From: Isoetes taiwanensis
Taxonomy: Eukaryota > Streptophyta > Lycopodiopsida > Isoetales > Isoetaceae
Direction: 5' to 3'
Assembly (NCBI GenBank): GCA_021234155.1
Contig: JAJEKV010000034.1
Span: 13,936,671-14,000,670 of the forward strand
DNA length: 64,000 nt
The position numbers and the translations under genes are program-made. A model generated the notes under the pieces. That model searched no databases. It saw only the letters and a program-made list of their open reading frames with translations, and was not told the DNA's origin. Shown here in pieces: positions 21,801 to 32,775 of this stretch. The first letter of the stretch is position 1, and each line of letters opens with the position of its first letter.

Positions 21801-24752
21801 CTGCCCAGACCTTATTCATGTCCATTCGACACTTGGTCCATTCCTCTTCCTTCTGTTTGAGTCGGCTATGTACAACAGGAAGAGCTGCTGCCGGATTTTT
21901 CCGAAGCAACTCAATAATATCAAGCCCATGGTCACCATATATCCGCTCAATACAACGCAAGTTGATTGCTGTTGATAATTGAGCACACGTTTAACTCGGT
22001 GCAACTGTGTGTAGACAGACAAAAATAATGTTTGTACCATTAGCTTACCTGTCAACTGCTCGTCAATGCAAATTTGGAAATCTTTGTCAAGTGAGCCTTG
22101 TAGCTTTTCAAAAAGCTCTCCTACTCGTTTAGCAGTTACAGAAGTGGACTCCAACAGCATATCAAGCTCAAACCTGAAAGTTGTAAAAGCAACACAGATG
22201 TAACATGGACATTCCAGAGATATCAATAAGCAGATTCTATAATTGGCATACCGATCATCTTCACAGCGGAAAAGGCTTTCCTCATACTGATTTTTACGCA
22301 TGTGTTTGAAAGAGTAGTCTTCACTACCAGATGTGACAGACACCCAGTTATCATTTAGTACTTCGTGCACTAACTCTGTCCTTTCGCTTGCTAAGGGCCT
22401 TGGATACTGAATAAAAAACTAAATTAGTGGCCATTTGAAAAGGGATTAATGGACATAAAGATGATAGCTCACACTCTTTGGTAGCAGACGGTAACTGGGT
22501 GTACACTGCTCGCAATTCGACAAGTTTAACTCTGAAATAGGCTTATTCCAACATTTATCCTTTGGAGGAAGCAGAGAAACACGACTTGCATCCTTGGAAC
22601 GAATGGATCTTTCCTTTTCCCTCTCCTTCTCCCTTTCCCTTTCATGATCCCAACCTCTGTCCCTCTCCTTTTCCCTCTTATCCCATTCTTTATCCTTATC
22701 TTGATCCCTGTGCTTCTCCTTGTCATCTTTTTTCTCAGTTTTAACAGGTTTGCTAGGTGCCACATCCTTAGGTTCAACTTCTACAATACAAGCATAAAAC
22801 AGATCAATAAACCCAGACGAAAACAGGAAAATCCAAATTGAGGAAGTTGGACACACAAATCTTACTTTTGCCAAAGACTCCTGCCAGATATCCCTCTGAA
22901 AATTGAAGCAAACCAGTTAGCTATGATTCACACTTGTATAAAGAGAGTAGAAAGATTAAACACTCACCAATACTCTCGCACCTAGATAGAAACTCGTTGA
23001 ACCCCTCCAAGAGGTCCGGGTGCTTGCCCAAAATATCCACAACCTGGACAATGAATATAAATTGAAGACTGAAACTTGAACAACTATACTAAAGTATCAT
23101 ATCATGGATTGTTACGCACCAGTGTTTGCAGTTCTGACCGGTTAATAATTTCTTCGTTGTAAAGGTTCAGGCACTTTAGCAGTTCTTGGTACGATTCACG
23201 ACTTCTCAATCTTGCCTTTACCTTTTCAAAGAATGCAAATTCCCTTTGCACAGCTGCAATGAGACACTAGGTTAGCAGTTGTGCCATGGCTATATCCCTA
23301 TCCCTTTAAACACCACTGTTAAAGAAGTGCTTACATTTATTCTTCTTGTCTTCACAAAAACCAGAAGTCCCTGCAGCAGCTTCCACACCATCGACAGACT
23401 GAGACTGCCTACGAATTAATTCATCCGCGCGTCGAGCAGATTTGCGTTTGTGGGGAAGCCGCTGCATCATTTCCAACTCAGTTTCTTGATATGAATCAAT
23501 ATCCTCCTTTTCCAGCATACGATGATCTTGGTCTTCCTTCTTCTCAATCTTCTTATGTGGCTCCTTGTCTGAGCTTATAGACATGGGCTCATGTTCATAC
23601 TCAAACTGTCTACCAGACCCTTTATCGCGTTCTAAACCGCTTTTTTCTTTCTACAAATGCCAAAACATCCCACAATTAAGAACCCACACAATTAACGACT
23701 TAACCAAAACAGAAAATTACCTTCACTGGCTTCTCTAGCTGATAGCTTCGGGCAGCAGGCACACCATTACTCTTGTCTTCATCCTTCACAGAAGGATGCT
23801 TCTCGGCTGGAACATGAGGAATTTGTGACGGGCCTGTACGATCTGGAAGAAAACGTCCAAACTCATCCAGGAGATCACTATGACTTTGGAAAAGGGATGC
23901 AACCTGCAGAGCAAAAAAATTAGTCTCAAACACTTTTCAAAAACCAATTCGACTAATATATATTAGATGGTCACCTCCTGATAAACTTCATCGATTGTTT
24001 TGTGTCCCTTGCGGTACATATTAAGAATTTCCAAAAATGTCTTATACACAGATTCATTCTGCTGAAACCGCGCCTAAAAGCAAACATCCTAGAGCATTAT
24101 TTGATGCTAATGTTTGCCAAATATTACACTCATCTTTTGGTACAATCTTGACAGCTGACCTTGATTTTGTTGACATAATTAATTGCCTGATCAAACTCCA
24201 CAGGCTGCTTCTTCAGAGGGGGATCATCCGGCGGAGGCACTATCTCATAACCTTTTGGAAGAAAGCAATTGAAGCCTATAATAAGAGAGTTATGCCCTTT
24301 GAACAGCTCTTTCACCCTTGCAATCACTCCTGCAGTGTCTATCCTGCAGACAGAAAGATTCAAGGGTAAAAAACTCTCCATAAACTGTCTTAAAAAGACA
24401 TCCGAAAGATAGATAACATACCTCATAGCCTTAAATGCCTTCATGACCTCCAAAAAGGTGTCATACTTCTCTTTATCGTTGATAAACCTCTCTTTCACAG
24501 CCTTCAAGTAATGCAATGCGTCTTCTGTTGTTAACGGTGCAGCATTTTGTACTGGTTCCCTCCTGCCATTAGATCTGTAATGACATGATGAGAAGCTCAA
24601 TTTACGGATGTTGAAAAGGAGTTTGCAAACAAAATAAAGAAATTAAAAGAAACAAAAAGCTGATAAATTTTGAATGATCAGATTACTTACTGTTCTGCTG
24701 CAGGCCGTTTTAGTTGTGGACACCCGTTTGATTCATCACGAAGACGCTTCAT
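18853..24752 (-). CDS. SNL: SIN3-like transcriptional corepressor (paired amphipathic helix protein)
   Basis: SIN3 is the scaffold of the nuclear SIN3-histone deacetylase complex. My model has 22 exons: 24691-24752, 24422-24574, 24160-24343, 23975-24073, 23721-23903, 23335-23650, 23120-23253, 22968-23043, 22866-22895, 22473-22780, 22252-22406, 22049-22173, 21714-21968, 20937-21539, 20794-20861, 20170-20721, 19985-20085, 19726-19864, 19495-19644, 19261-19418, 19068-19191, 18853-18996. Introns are GT-AG. The sum is 4119 nt, in frame, 1372 residues, about the length of Arabidopsis SNL proteins. The start [17 protein letters not shown] is typical of plant SIN3. PAH1 is at about residues 36-105, PAH2 118-188 and PAH3 333-400. 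A K/E/R/D-rich run (about 425-480) precedes the HDAC-interacting corepressor domain (from about 495; [17 protein letters not shown]). An acidic run lies near residue 1000, then the C-terminal SIN3 domain ([16 protein letters not shown]) and a basic tail. No transposon interrupts it. Confidence 0.93.
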
Positions 24753-25650
24753 CCTGACCTCCACTTCGCACCAAAGATCTGGATGTTACGACCACTTTAT
24801 CGACAAGCCTGCTCGCGATCTTTAAGTTGTAAAGTTACTATACGCGAAAACGTTACGACTCCAAAACTGAGCACCGAGTTCTAAAATCAAATGGGGAAGG
24901 AAAATCCCGCCCCAATCTTAAAGCTAGGCTGATCCCGCCTGAACTTTCTCACGAGAAGGGCACGTTATAGATTTTACCATCTACTTGCTGAGATTTCTGC
25001 CGGCTCTGAGCCTGCATTGAAAGAAATGGCAACTGCAACCAGAATTGCCAGAGCTCCTACGAAGATTATTACCGGAAAAATCACCCAATGCTGCGGAAAG
25101 AGGAACAATCGCATGTTGAGATCCCGAACAGGGGGATAAACCGCCAAAAAAATCCACCATCAGGGACGGGAAGAAAAACAGGGATCGAGGAGGAGGGGGT
25201 ACGAAGTGGGTCGATTCATGGGCGAGAATTAAAAGGGGAGGGGGGAGGAAGCGGGCAAATCTTGGGGGCAATGGGGAAGGGATGGCTATGGCGAGAATTT
25301 GGGGTTGAATCCGGCTGGCGATGGCGGCCAAGGGCGCCGGAGTTGGGCGGATTGAAGCTTTTTTTGTGTTGGAGTGATCGGAGCAAGGATGGAGGAGGAG
25401 GAGATGGGCAGATGGGATAGCCTGAATATGGAGTGACGAACAAAGCATTGGCCCGGCCCTTTTCTCTCTCTTGTTCGTTGAGAGGATTTGTTAAACTCTT
25501 TTCTTTCAATTTTTGTGCCAAGTAAATCTGCCTTCTAAAATGGGAAAATCCACCTCCCCATCTCCCCTCCCTAAAAAATAATATGACGACCCCATACCTA
25601 GCCCCCTTTCTCCCAAAACCCCAATTTTCTAAGCCCATTAGGGAGCCTTT
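24753..25650 (-). promoter_or_regulatory. 5' UTR and promoter region of the SIN3-like gene
   Basis: The sense strand (minus) is pyrimidine-rich with many CTCC/CCTCC runs between 25450 and 25090, as in many plant 5' leaders. Further upstream are GGGCCGGGCC (near 25455) and AATGGGCTT (near 25635). GGGCC/TGGGC boxes are common in plant promoters of broadly expressed genes. The open frame 24981-25448 overlaps this leader and has no known domain. The transcription start is not determined. Confidence 0.45.
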
Positions 25651-27760
25651 TTCCTCTTCTTACCACAGTTATTGCAATCCATACACTCCACAGATGAGCC
25701 TCATCTGCCTAGAACTTTTTTCCTTCCCTTACCGACAGTCGTCGCAATCACCATACACTTGAGAGATTGTCAATGTCTCTGGCTAACCTCATCTGTCTTT
25801 GCATCTCTCTCACTCCTCTCCGTAGACGATAAAAGACAATTCAATACAATTTAATTTTCTACAGCGTAAATGAAAAATACTATCCATCTATCTATAAACC
25901 GAATCGTGGCCAGACCTATAGAGTATCGTTTGTGTTGTCCATTTATGTCTCTCTTTAGTGGACAATAAAATTCTAACCTTCCATTATCGCCAGTTGGATC
26001 AATTGGAACTCGTGTTGAACCCTCATTTCTCTACCTGCTGATGGGCAATGCTAAACCCTCACTATACGTATATTTTGATGGCGTCTCATGCCAACCCCCA
26101 CTTGGCCAAGTCTAGTGTACTGGCCCCTTTCCACGTCTGTAAATGAGCCTTTAAGTATGGACATCTGGAATTGGCATATACTTCAAATATATTAAGTGAG
26201 CTTCCATGTTAAGGCTCTTATTGTGCTGATGGGAATGGACGCAACACACATGGAAGATGCACATTGTATTGCATGTGCATGTGTTTCTTTCTTCCAGGAG
26301 GGCAAAATCACAGCGGTGAACAAGTGTAACTAGTGATCATACGGTGGTGATCAATGAGTAAATATGCTCGAGGAGACGCGAGTTAGATTATTTGAAGAAA
26401 ATAGTATAAAAATGTGCAATGCGCTATTATTGATTGACCAATACATGGTTGGTTTTGTAAAATTCGGAGATATTTTGTTTGCCTTCAAAGAAATAGTTGA
26501 TTTTAATAAAAAGTTCAATGATAATTTTATGGTAAAGCATTTATCTTGAAAGTAAAAGGTTGAAATGAAAGAATAAAAGGAATCTTGCCAAGGATATTTA
26601 ATTGATGTAGGTAGTGGATCTTCATATATTCTACAAAAATACCACGAAATTCCACACGCACTACTACATTTGCCCCTTGGTCGGCAATCTAGAAATTAGT
26701 TTCCATATAAGCTAGAACTAGAATCCTCATTTTTTTATTGTGCAATCCACATTCATTCCTTTGGACTGTTAACCATAATAGGTTTCTTATACTATGCACA
26801 ATCCGTATTCATATTAGTAATATAATAAGGATGCGGTTGACAGTGGACTTGTTTGTATAGATGTTACTTCTTCATTTTCCTGCAAGTCTCTATGGACTTG
26901 TTTTTATTTGGAAAGATAACGTGTTCTTCTTTCAGCAACACATATTCTTCATAATATACTTAAAAAATATATATGTACATGTTTCATGTTACAAGTGCTA
27001 TATTCGAAAAGTTACAAGCTACTTCGAGATGTATAAAGAACTTATGAAACATTATTCGCAGCTTATAAATGCCCATCAAAATTCGTGAGGCTTACAAAAC
27101 ATAGCAATTGAAAGTAGACGTCTCTAAAATAAAAAGATCTATGGATTTTCTTGTAAGGCACATTTTGCATCAGGTTTTGAGTATGGCTAACAACTTTAAG
27201 AAGCTACCAAAGCACTCTGGGCTAGTCCTTAACAGATGTCGGTATAGCATTTAATAACAATTCAGATTACAATTTTTTGGTAAAGCATTTGCCCTTCAAA
27301 CAACCAATGTCTTCAAATTTGAAGAAATTGCATCTTCATCAATAATAACGTATTCCTTATATTCAAGAGTTCCCCCTTGCCATAAAACTTCTTTGATGTA
27401 TGTCTTCTCAAGATGGGAGATTCCATCTTCATGTAGACATCATTTATAGAGTAGAATCCATAAAACAAGTGGTAACTAAAAACCTTAATCATAAACTCGA
27501 AGCATTCTCAAACACAATTACCTTCTGCTCAAAAAGCTATAATTGCAAATTGCAATCAAAATAGTACCAAATCTGTGAAATAAAAATGACCAAAATGTAA
27601 GCCCACGAATGAACTATCAAACCTTGAATCCAAAATGGAAATATTTACTTGCACAAAGTTCAACAACCTCGAGTTGAAGCCCCCATATCGATTCATATGA
27701 ACTTGCTAAGGACCAATTGGAGTCTTAACTCCACACATAGGCACACACGCACGCACGCAT
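25651..27760. other. Intergenic stretch, nothing recognised
   Basis: AT-rich sequence with short frames on both strands lacking known motifs. No LTR, terminal repeat or LINE signature was recognised. Confidence 0.4.
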
Positions 27761-27763
27761 ACA

Positions 27764-27823
27764 GGGAGGGAGGGAGGGAGGGAGGGAGGGAGGGAGGGAG
27801 GGAGGGAGGGAGAGAGCGAGAGA
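27764..27823 (+). repeat. (GGGA)n microsatellite at the tail of LINE-1
   Basis: About twelve GGAG/GGGA units followed by GAGAGCGAGAGA. It abuts the 3' end of LINE-1, whose minus-strand tail reads AATCTCTCGCTCTCTCCC and then continues as CCCT repeats. Confidence 0.9.
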
Positions 27824-27988
27824 TTATTACGTCCTCAAAGGCCTATTAGACAATTGTTCTTCAAACATTATCATAAAACAGTAGATGAGTTTCTGAATCC
27901 TCATCTAGCTCGTCACTCTCACTCCAAATATCTAAATCATCTACATCAGCAACATGACGGGTTTCCATGGAGAAATTCCTATACCTGA

Positions 27989-28174
27989 TATTAGAGGATT
28001 ATCCACGTGTCTAGGTGACTATATATGCTGAGTTCCTTGTTGCTGATGTGGCATGTCTTTATAAGCCACATTCATGCTTCATTCAGTTAGTGAAATCTCT
28101 AGCTAGTATTCTAGACGCTCTTGTATCTTCTTCATTCTTCAAGAAATACATTCTATTCAGAAGCCTTTAGTTCA
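27989..28174 (+). repeat. 5' LTR of the Copia element
   Basis: Begins TATTAGAGGATTATCCACGT and ends AAGCCTTTAGTTCA. It is colinear with 37829-38012. Confidence 0.92.
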
Positions 28175-28187
28175 TGGTATCAGAGCC
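28175..28187 (+). promoter_or_regulatory. Primer binding site of the Copia element
   Basis: TGGTATCAGAGCC directly follows the LTR. It matches the initiator Met tRNA 3' complement used by most plant Copia elements. Confidence 0.92.
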
Positions 28188-29312
28188 GGACTTGAGGGAT
28201 GAAGACAGTACATGTTTGATCAGCAGATTCTTAGATTAAAGGTAACAATAAGCTAAATACTACTTGCATCTGATAAGCCTGGACTGAAATCTTGCAATTC
28301 TTGCAAGTACAGGTGCGGAAGACATTTTTTTGAAAGAATCTTGATGTTCTTTATCAAAATTGTGATATCTTTCAAAAAAAATTGCTGCTTCGTGCCAGTT
28401 TTAGAAGGAGGAGCCATATGCTCTATTTCAAACCTATCTTCTTTCGAATTTTCTTTTTAGCCTTCTGTCCAAATTTAGCCTGTATTCTAAATTTAGCCAA
28501 TTGTTTTTGGCTTTATTGTGGAAACATAGCTCTACTGTGGAAATTTCGATCTTCTTTTTCAGACACTGCTCGTCTCTTGTGCTCTCTTGTGCTCTCTAAT
28601 GGCAGTTAGTCACGATCCCTGGAAATACTTTCAACATCCAGTTCTAGATTATCATAACTACTTTATTTGAAACGGAGCTTTCAAGACAAATCTTAATCTC
28701 AAGGATTTGGGTGAAGTTCTTGACAATAAGTGGTTCCCAAAACAGATGATGAAAAGAAGAAAAATTTCTATGTTCTCAATAATTTAGGGCTTGTATTGCA
28801 CTGATTATCTCATGGATATTAAAGAGTTCTCTGATTTTTCAACAGCCTTTCAGTTTTTGCAAAAGAAATGTGTTCTTAAAGTTGAAGCTCAGCAGCTTGT
28901 TATTTAGAGTCAAATGGATAATCTGAAGTTAGTAGATTGCTCCATGAGAGAGTATTTGAAGAATGAAGAGTATATTAGTGCTGGAGGTGAGATGAAAGAA
29001 GTCAGACTTATTCTTTATGCTTTGAAGGGGTTGTCAGATGAATACAAACATACAGTCAAGTTTTACAAATTGCAACATAAGATCATGTTGATTTTCACCA
29101 TCTGCAACAACAATTATTAGATGAAGAGCAAGACAATAAGAGGGCCATCCAGACTGAAGCTGCTCTATTTTCACACAAAGGTTTCTTCTCCTCTATGCAT
29201 TCCTCCGCAGATGCTTCCTTTAGAAATGCATCTGCTCAGTCTAACAATTCTGCTAATTGCTGGTATTGTGGCAAGAAAGGCCATATGAAACGTCAATGTA
29301 GGAAGTTACAAC

Positions 29313-29714
29313 GAATATGTAGCAAAATAACAGGGGGTTCCTGGGGGATTTGATATGGATGTAGAAAAATAACAATTCCTGAACGATTGATTGGATTGTT
29401 ATAAAAAAAACATAGATTCAAGAGAAAAAATAATCACATTAGCTCACTGGGTATATTGGTTAAAGTAGTCTCATTAGAATATTGAGTTCTTTTGGTAGAG
29501 GTTCGAGCCCCGTATTTTATATTCTAAAATCTTAGGCAAAGTCGTATAGAGGTTCGATATTCCCTCAAAACCTTAGGCGAAATCGTATTTCAAATTTCAA
29601 AAACATAGGCGTCTCCAATCATAAATGACTATAAGCAAAAGGCATCTACATACGATCTGAGTCATAAGATCGACGAATTCGACGACTGTAGTAGTCCAGG
29701 GTGCACCTTGTTTA
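29313..29714 (+). mobile_element. SINE-like element with tRNA promoter boxes, copy 1
   Basis: About 400 bp. It starts AGCAAAATAACAGGGGGTTC after GAATATGT and ends near AGTCCAGGGTGCACC. GAATATGTAGCAAA is repeated at 29313-29326 and 29715-29728. Internally, TAGCTCACTGG (about 29440) and GGTTCGAGCCC (29500-29510) match RNA polymerase III A and B boxes at normal tRNA spacing. The inverted copy is at 30290-30700. It has no coding capacity. Confidence 0.65.
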
Positions 29715-29795
29715 GAATATGTAGCAAATTTGCAAAATAGCAATAAAAAAAGCAGCCACTCAAGTCCTAGTAGTAGTAATAATCCTAGTAGTATT

Positions 29796-29905
29796 AATCC
29801 TAGTAGTAATGATTGTACTAGCCCATTGTATGGGTCCCATGACCTATTGGTCTCCGTGGACGTTAAAAAAACTATTCTATTCTATTCTATTCTATTCTAT
29901 TCTAC
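29796..29905 (+). mobile_element. LINE 3' tail fragment in Copia, CTATT family
   Basis: The last ~110 bases of the LINE family seen at 10118 and 41090: TAGTAATGATTGTACTAGCC, GGGTCCCATGACCTATTGG, TCTCCGTGGACGTTAAAAAA, then six CTATT units. It is an extreme 5' truncation in plus orientation. The unit count suggests a young insertion. Confidence 0.85.
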
Positions 29906-30289
29906 TACTCCAATTCGAGAGATTAGTGCTAAGGTTTCTGAAATCTCTATTGATGAGTTAGAGGCTCAATTTATTGGTGTTGCTGCAGAACATCTAGCAG
30001 AAGAAGAGGTCTGTTAGTAGATTCAAGAGCCATCAAATATCTAGCAAGCAAATCAAATGTATTTTTCACACTTCAAAGTTATAACTCTACTGTTGTGAAG
30101 ATGGCAGATGGAAATCTCACTCGAGCAAAAGGAAAAAGAACTGTTGATTTAAAGTTTAATCCATCACTTTCAAACTTAATGATGTGCTTCTTGTACCCGG
30201 GTTGCTGGTTAATCTGCTTAGTGTTAGCCAGTTTGATAGACAATTGGGTTTTTTTAGTTCTTTTTGTTGCAGGATTGGTTCACATATTG

Positions 30290-30700
30290 CACCCTGGACT
30301 ACCACAGTCGTCGGATCTGTCAATCCTACGGCCCAGACTATATGTTGGAGCCTCTGGACACCTCTCGTTTCGATTATGCTCAATTATGATTGGGGACGCC
30401 TATGATTTTAAGATGTCGAATACGAGTTTGCCTAAGGTTTTGATGGTATATCGAGTCTCTATACGGTTTTGCTTAAGTTTTTTGAATATGAAATACGGGG
30501 ATTCGAACCTCTACCAAAATAGCTCAATGTCCTAATAAGACTACTTTAACCAATCTAACCAGTGAGCTAATGTGACTATTTTTTATCTTAAATCTATGTT
30601 TTTTTTTATAATAACCCATTGAATTGTTTTAGGGATATGGTCTATGGTTTCAAGAATTATATCTATATCAAATCCCCCTGGAACCCCCTGTTATTTTGCT
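30290..30700 (-). mobile_element. SINE-like element with tRNA promoter boxes, copy 2
   Basis: Inverted relative to copy 1 and about 80 percent similar by eye over its length. It is flanked by an exact 8 bp repeat ACATATTG (30282-30289, 30701-30708). On the minus strand it has TAGCTCACTGGTT and GGTTCGAATCC at tRNA-like spacing. It interrupts the Copia frame between protease and the GAG-pre-integrase region. In the minus reading it follows CAATATGT, like the GAATATGT before copy 1. Confidence 0.7.
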
Positions 30701-30701
30701 A

Positions 30702-31486
30702 CATATTGATGTAAATCTGCTTGGTCCTCTTGCTCAAGGACATTTAACCAAAGAAGGTCTCTATGTGCTTCAAGGCAAGCTGAATTCTCTTGTTAACATT
30801 GTTGCACAGTCAACTCAAGAGTCTTCTCTTATTGCAAACTCTCTCCAAACTCCAGTATCTTTGTGGCATGAGAGGTATGGTCATGTTGGTATTTCTGCTT
30901 TGATTATAGCATCAAAATTAGATATGGTCAAAGGATTACCATCTCTTAAGTTTCAAGACCTCCAATGTCATGCATTCAGATTGGGTAAGCAAGTACAAGC
31001 ACCTTATTCTAAACAAGCTACATGCCTACTGAGTCATTGGCTGGGAACAGGTATTTCATTGTGCTTGTCGATGATTTTAGTAGGTATACATGGGTCTATA
31101 CTCTTAAATTTAAATCTCAAGCCTTCTCTACATTCAAAAGTTTTAATGCCTTAGTTCAAAACTAGTTTTCTACCTCAATCAAGGCTCTCAGGACAGATAA
31201 TGCAAAGGAATATTTGTCAGCTGAGTTTGCAACTTACCTGAAGGACAAGGGTATTCATAGAGAACTCATAGTGCCCTGTGCACACTCGCAGAATGGAGTC
31301 GTTGAACGTAAAAGTCAGACTTTTTAGGATTTGACAAGGAGTATGTTAAAACACAAAATTTGACTCCTGATTTTTGGGCTGAGGCAGTGTTCACTGCATG
31401 TTATCTTTGTAACAAAGCTTTCACAAAAGCCTTGAATTTAAAAACACCCTTTGAGGCCCTTTATGGAGTTAAGCATGAGCCCTCAT
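30702..31486 (+). pseudogene. Copia integrase remnant (N-terminal and core)
   Basis: GAG-pre-integrase: SLWHERYGHVGISAL (about 30862). The core follows, with NRYFIVLVDDFSRYTWVY, then LRTDNAKEYLS, then HSQNGVVERKSQT. These carry the DDE triad (D in VDD, D in RTDN, E in VERK). Several stops occur. The frame ends at FEALYGVKHEPS and resumes with ISHLRVF at about 35477 after a ~4 kb insertion. Confidence 0.88.
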
Positions 31487-31588
31487 AATTGTATTTTGCA
31501 CGTACAAAATCAACACCATATAGTATTCCGCTTGAAATCTTATAGTATTTTGCGAATCTTGTTATATAGTATAGCAAATTTTGTATTT

Positions 31589-32196
31589 GCATACCCCACA
31601 AACGAGGAACTTTACGTACGGTATAGATTAAGGAATAAGGGGTGAATATGCCTATCCCACAGCTCTCGCTGCCCTACGTCACCCCCCGTGTGAATATGCA
31701 CCCAAACCAAAGGGGGTTAAGGGGGATTTTAATTTAAATGTGTTGGACCTAATGATTGTGTTAATTAATGTCAATGATAGTTATGTGTTAGTTATTAATG
31801 TCAATGGTTGTTATGTGTTGGGGGATTTAATTTTTATATGTCGGATGTTAATAGTTTGTGTTGCAAGGTGTGACAAAAATTTTAGAATTCAAACTAGGAA
31901 AAAACTAGAATTCATTTGAGGCTTTCATCACCTGTAGCTTTTGAATTTGATCACAATAAAACAAAAGTCATAAAGTTTGCAACACAAAGAAAACCCCATG
32001 TTATTATGCTTAATATACAGTATACAAAAAGTTGTACATGCATACCCCACAAACGAGGATCGCTATGTACGGTCCAGATCTTGGAATAAAGGGCAAATAT
32101 GCCCATCCGACAGCTCTCGTTGCCCTACGTAACCCCCCGTGTGAATATGCACCCAAACCAAAGGGGGTTTAAGGGGGATTTTAATTTAAATGTGTT
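31589..32196 (+). repeat. 156 bp unit repeated directly
   Basis: 31589-31744 and 32040-32196 both start GCATACCCCACAAACGAGG and end GATTTTAATTTAAATGTGTT, with about a dozen differences. Between them is a CCCCATGTTATTATGCTTA end (about 31990) like the ends of the SINE-like family. Confidence 0.85.
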
Positions 32197-32270
32197 AAAT
32201 GCAATGGTTTGTGTTAATAATGTTAATGGTAGTTGTGTGTTAATGGTTTATGTTATTTAAAATTTTTTTT

Positions 32271-32285
32271 GGCCCCTTCGGGGCC
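32271..32285. other. GC hairpin GGCCCC-TTC-GGGGCC
   Basis: A perfect six-pair stem with a 3-base loop, preceded by eight T in otherwise AT-rich sequence. The role is unknown. Confidence 0.6.
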
Positions 32286-32775
32286 TTGAAGATGGTGTAG
32301 GGGTGTAGATATAGACATTATATCTAATACTCTAATGATGGATGATGTATCATAGCCTCACAAATCTAACAAATTAGAGGTGCTCAAATTATAAAAACAC
32401 AAATATTGCATAGAATTAGACATATAATATTATACCAATATACAAATTTGAATATACGAGGTAGCATGTAATAATAGAATTTATTAATAAGGAACAAACA
32501 GTTAAATCCTCTGTCGTTTTTTCTCCAAGTTGCATACATCCATAGATGCATATAGCTTTGCGTTACGCAAGCATTCATAATGGTAGAAAAGGCCTGATTG
32601 CACAAGCTAGCGTCCTGTCAATAAGCTTATCCCTGGAACAAATTGAAGTGAATAACTATTTCTATTATCCACAACAGAAGTCATGCAATCTCATAGATCA
32701 GACAAACAACAATGAGAAATAAAAGTTATACTGGAATCAAAAGATTGTTCATAAGGCCGCAGAGTTTAAGTTTAC

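Larger units (their letters stand above)
28610..30180 (+). pseudogene. Copia gag and protease remnant
   Basis: The gag region includes SMREYLKNEEYISAGGEM and ILYALKGLSDEYKH (28914-29120), the UBN2-like gag part. Next is a zinc knuckle CWYCGKKGHMKRQC (CX2CX4HX4C) at about 29258-29299. The protease start near 30013 reads LLVDSRAIKYLA, where intact Copia elements have W-x-x-D-S-G-A; the catalytic glycine is lost. KMADGNLTRAKGKRTV follows. Stops, frameshifts and two insertions (29313-29714, 29796-29905) make it non-functional. Confidence 0.85.

Noticed and set aside
22562-22841. Plus-strand Pro/Phe/Ser-rich frames within SIN3
   Set aside because: They are the reverse strand of the K/E/R/D-rich exon 10 of SIN3.
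24981-25448. 155-codon minus-strand frame upstream of SIN3 as a separate gene
   Set aside because: It overlaps the pyrimidine-rich leader of SIN3, is Pro/Ser-rich by base composition and has no known domain.
27764-27823. Regularly spaced repeats that might suggest a CRISPR-like array (also 44366-44467, 54577-54619)
   Set aside because: These are uninterrupted GGGA/GAGGGA microsatellites without spacers, in a plant nuclear genome.
30290-30700. Treating the inverted pair 29313-30700 as one foldback transposon with 400 bp terminal inverted repeats
   Set aside because: Copia coding sequence and an independent LINE tail lie between the arms, and the right-hand copy has its own 8 bp duplication, so two separate insertions fit better.
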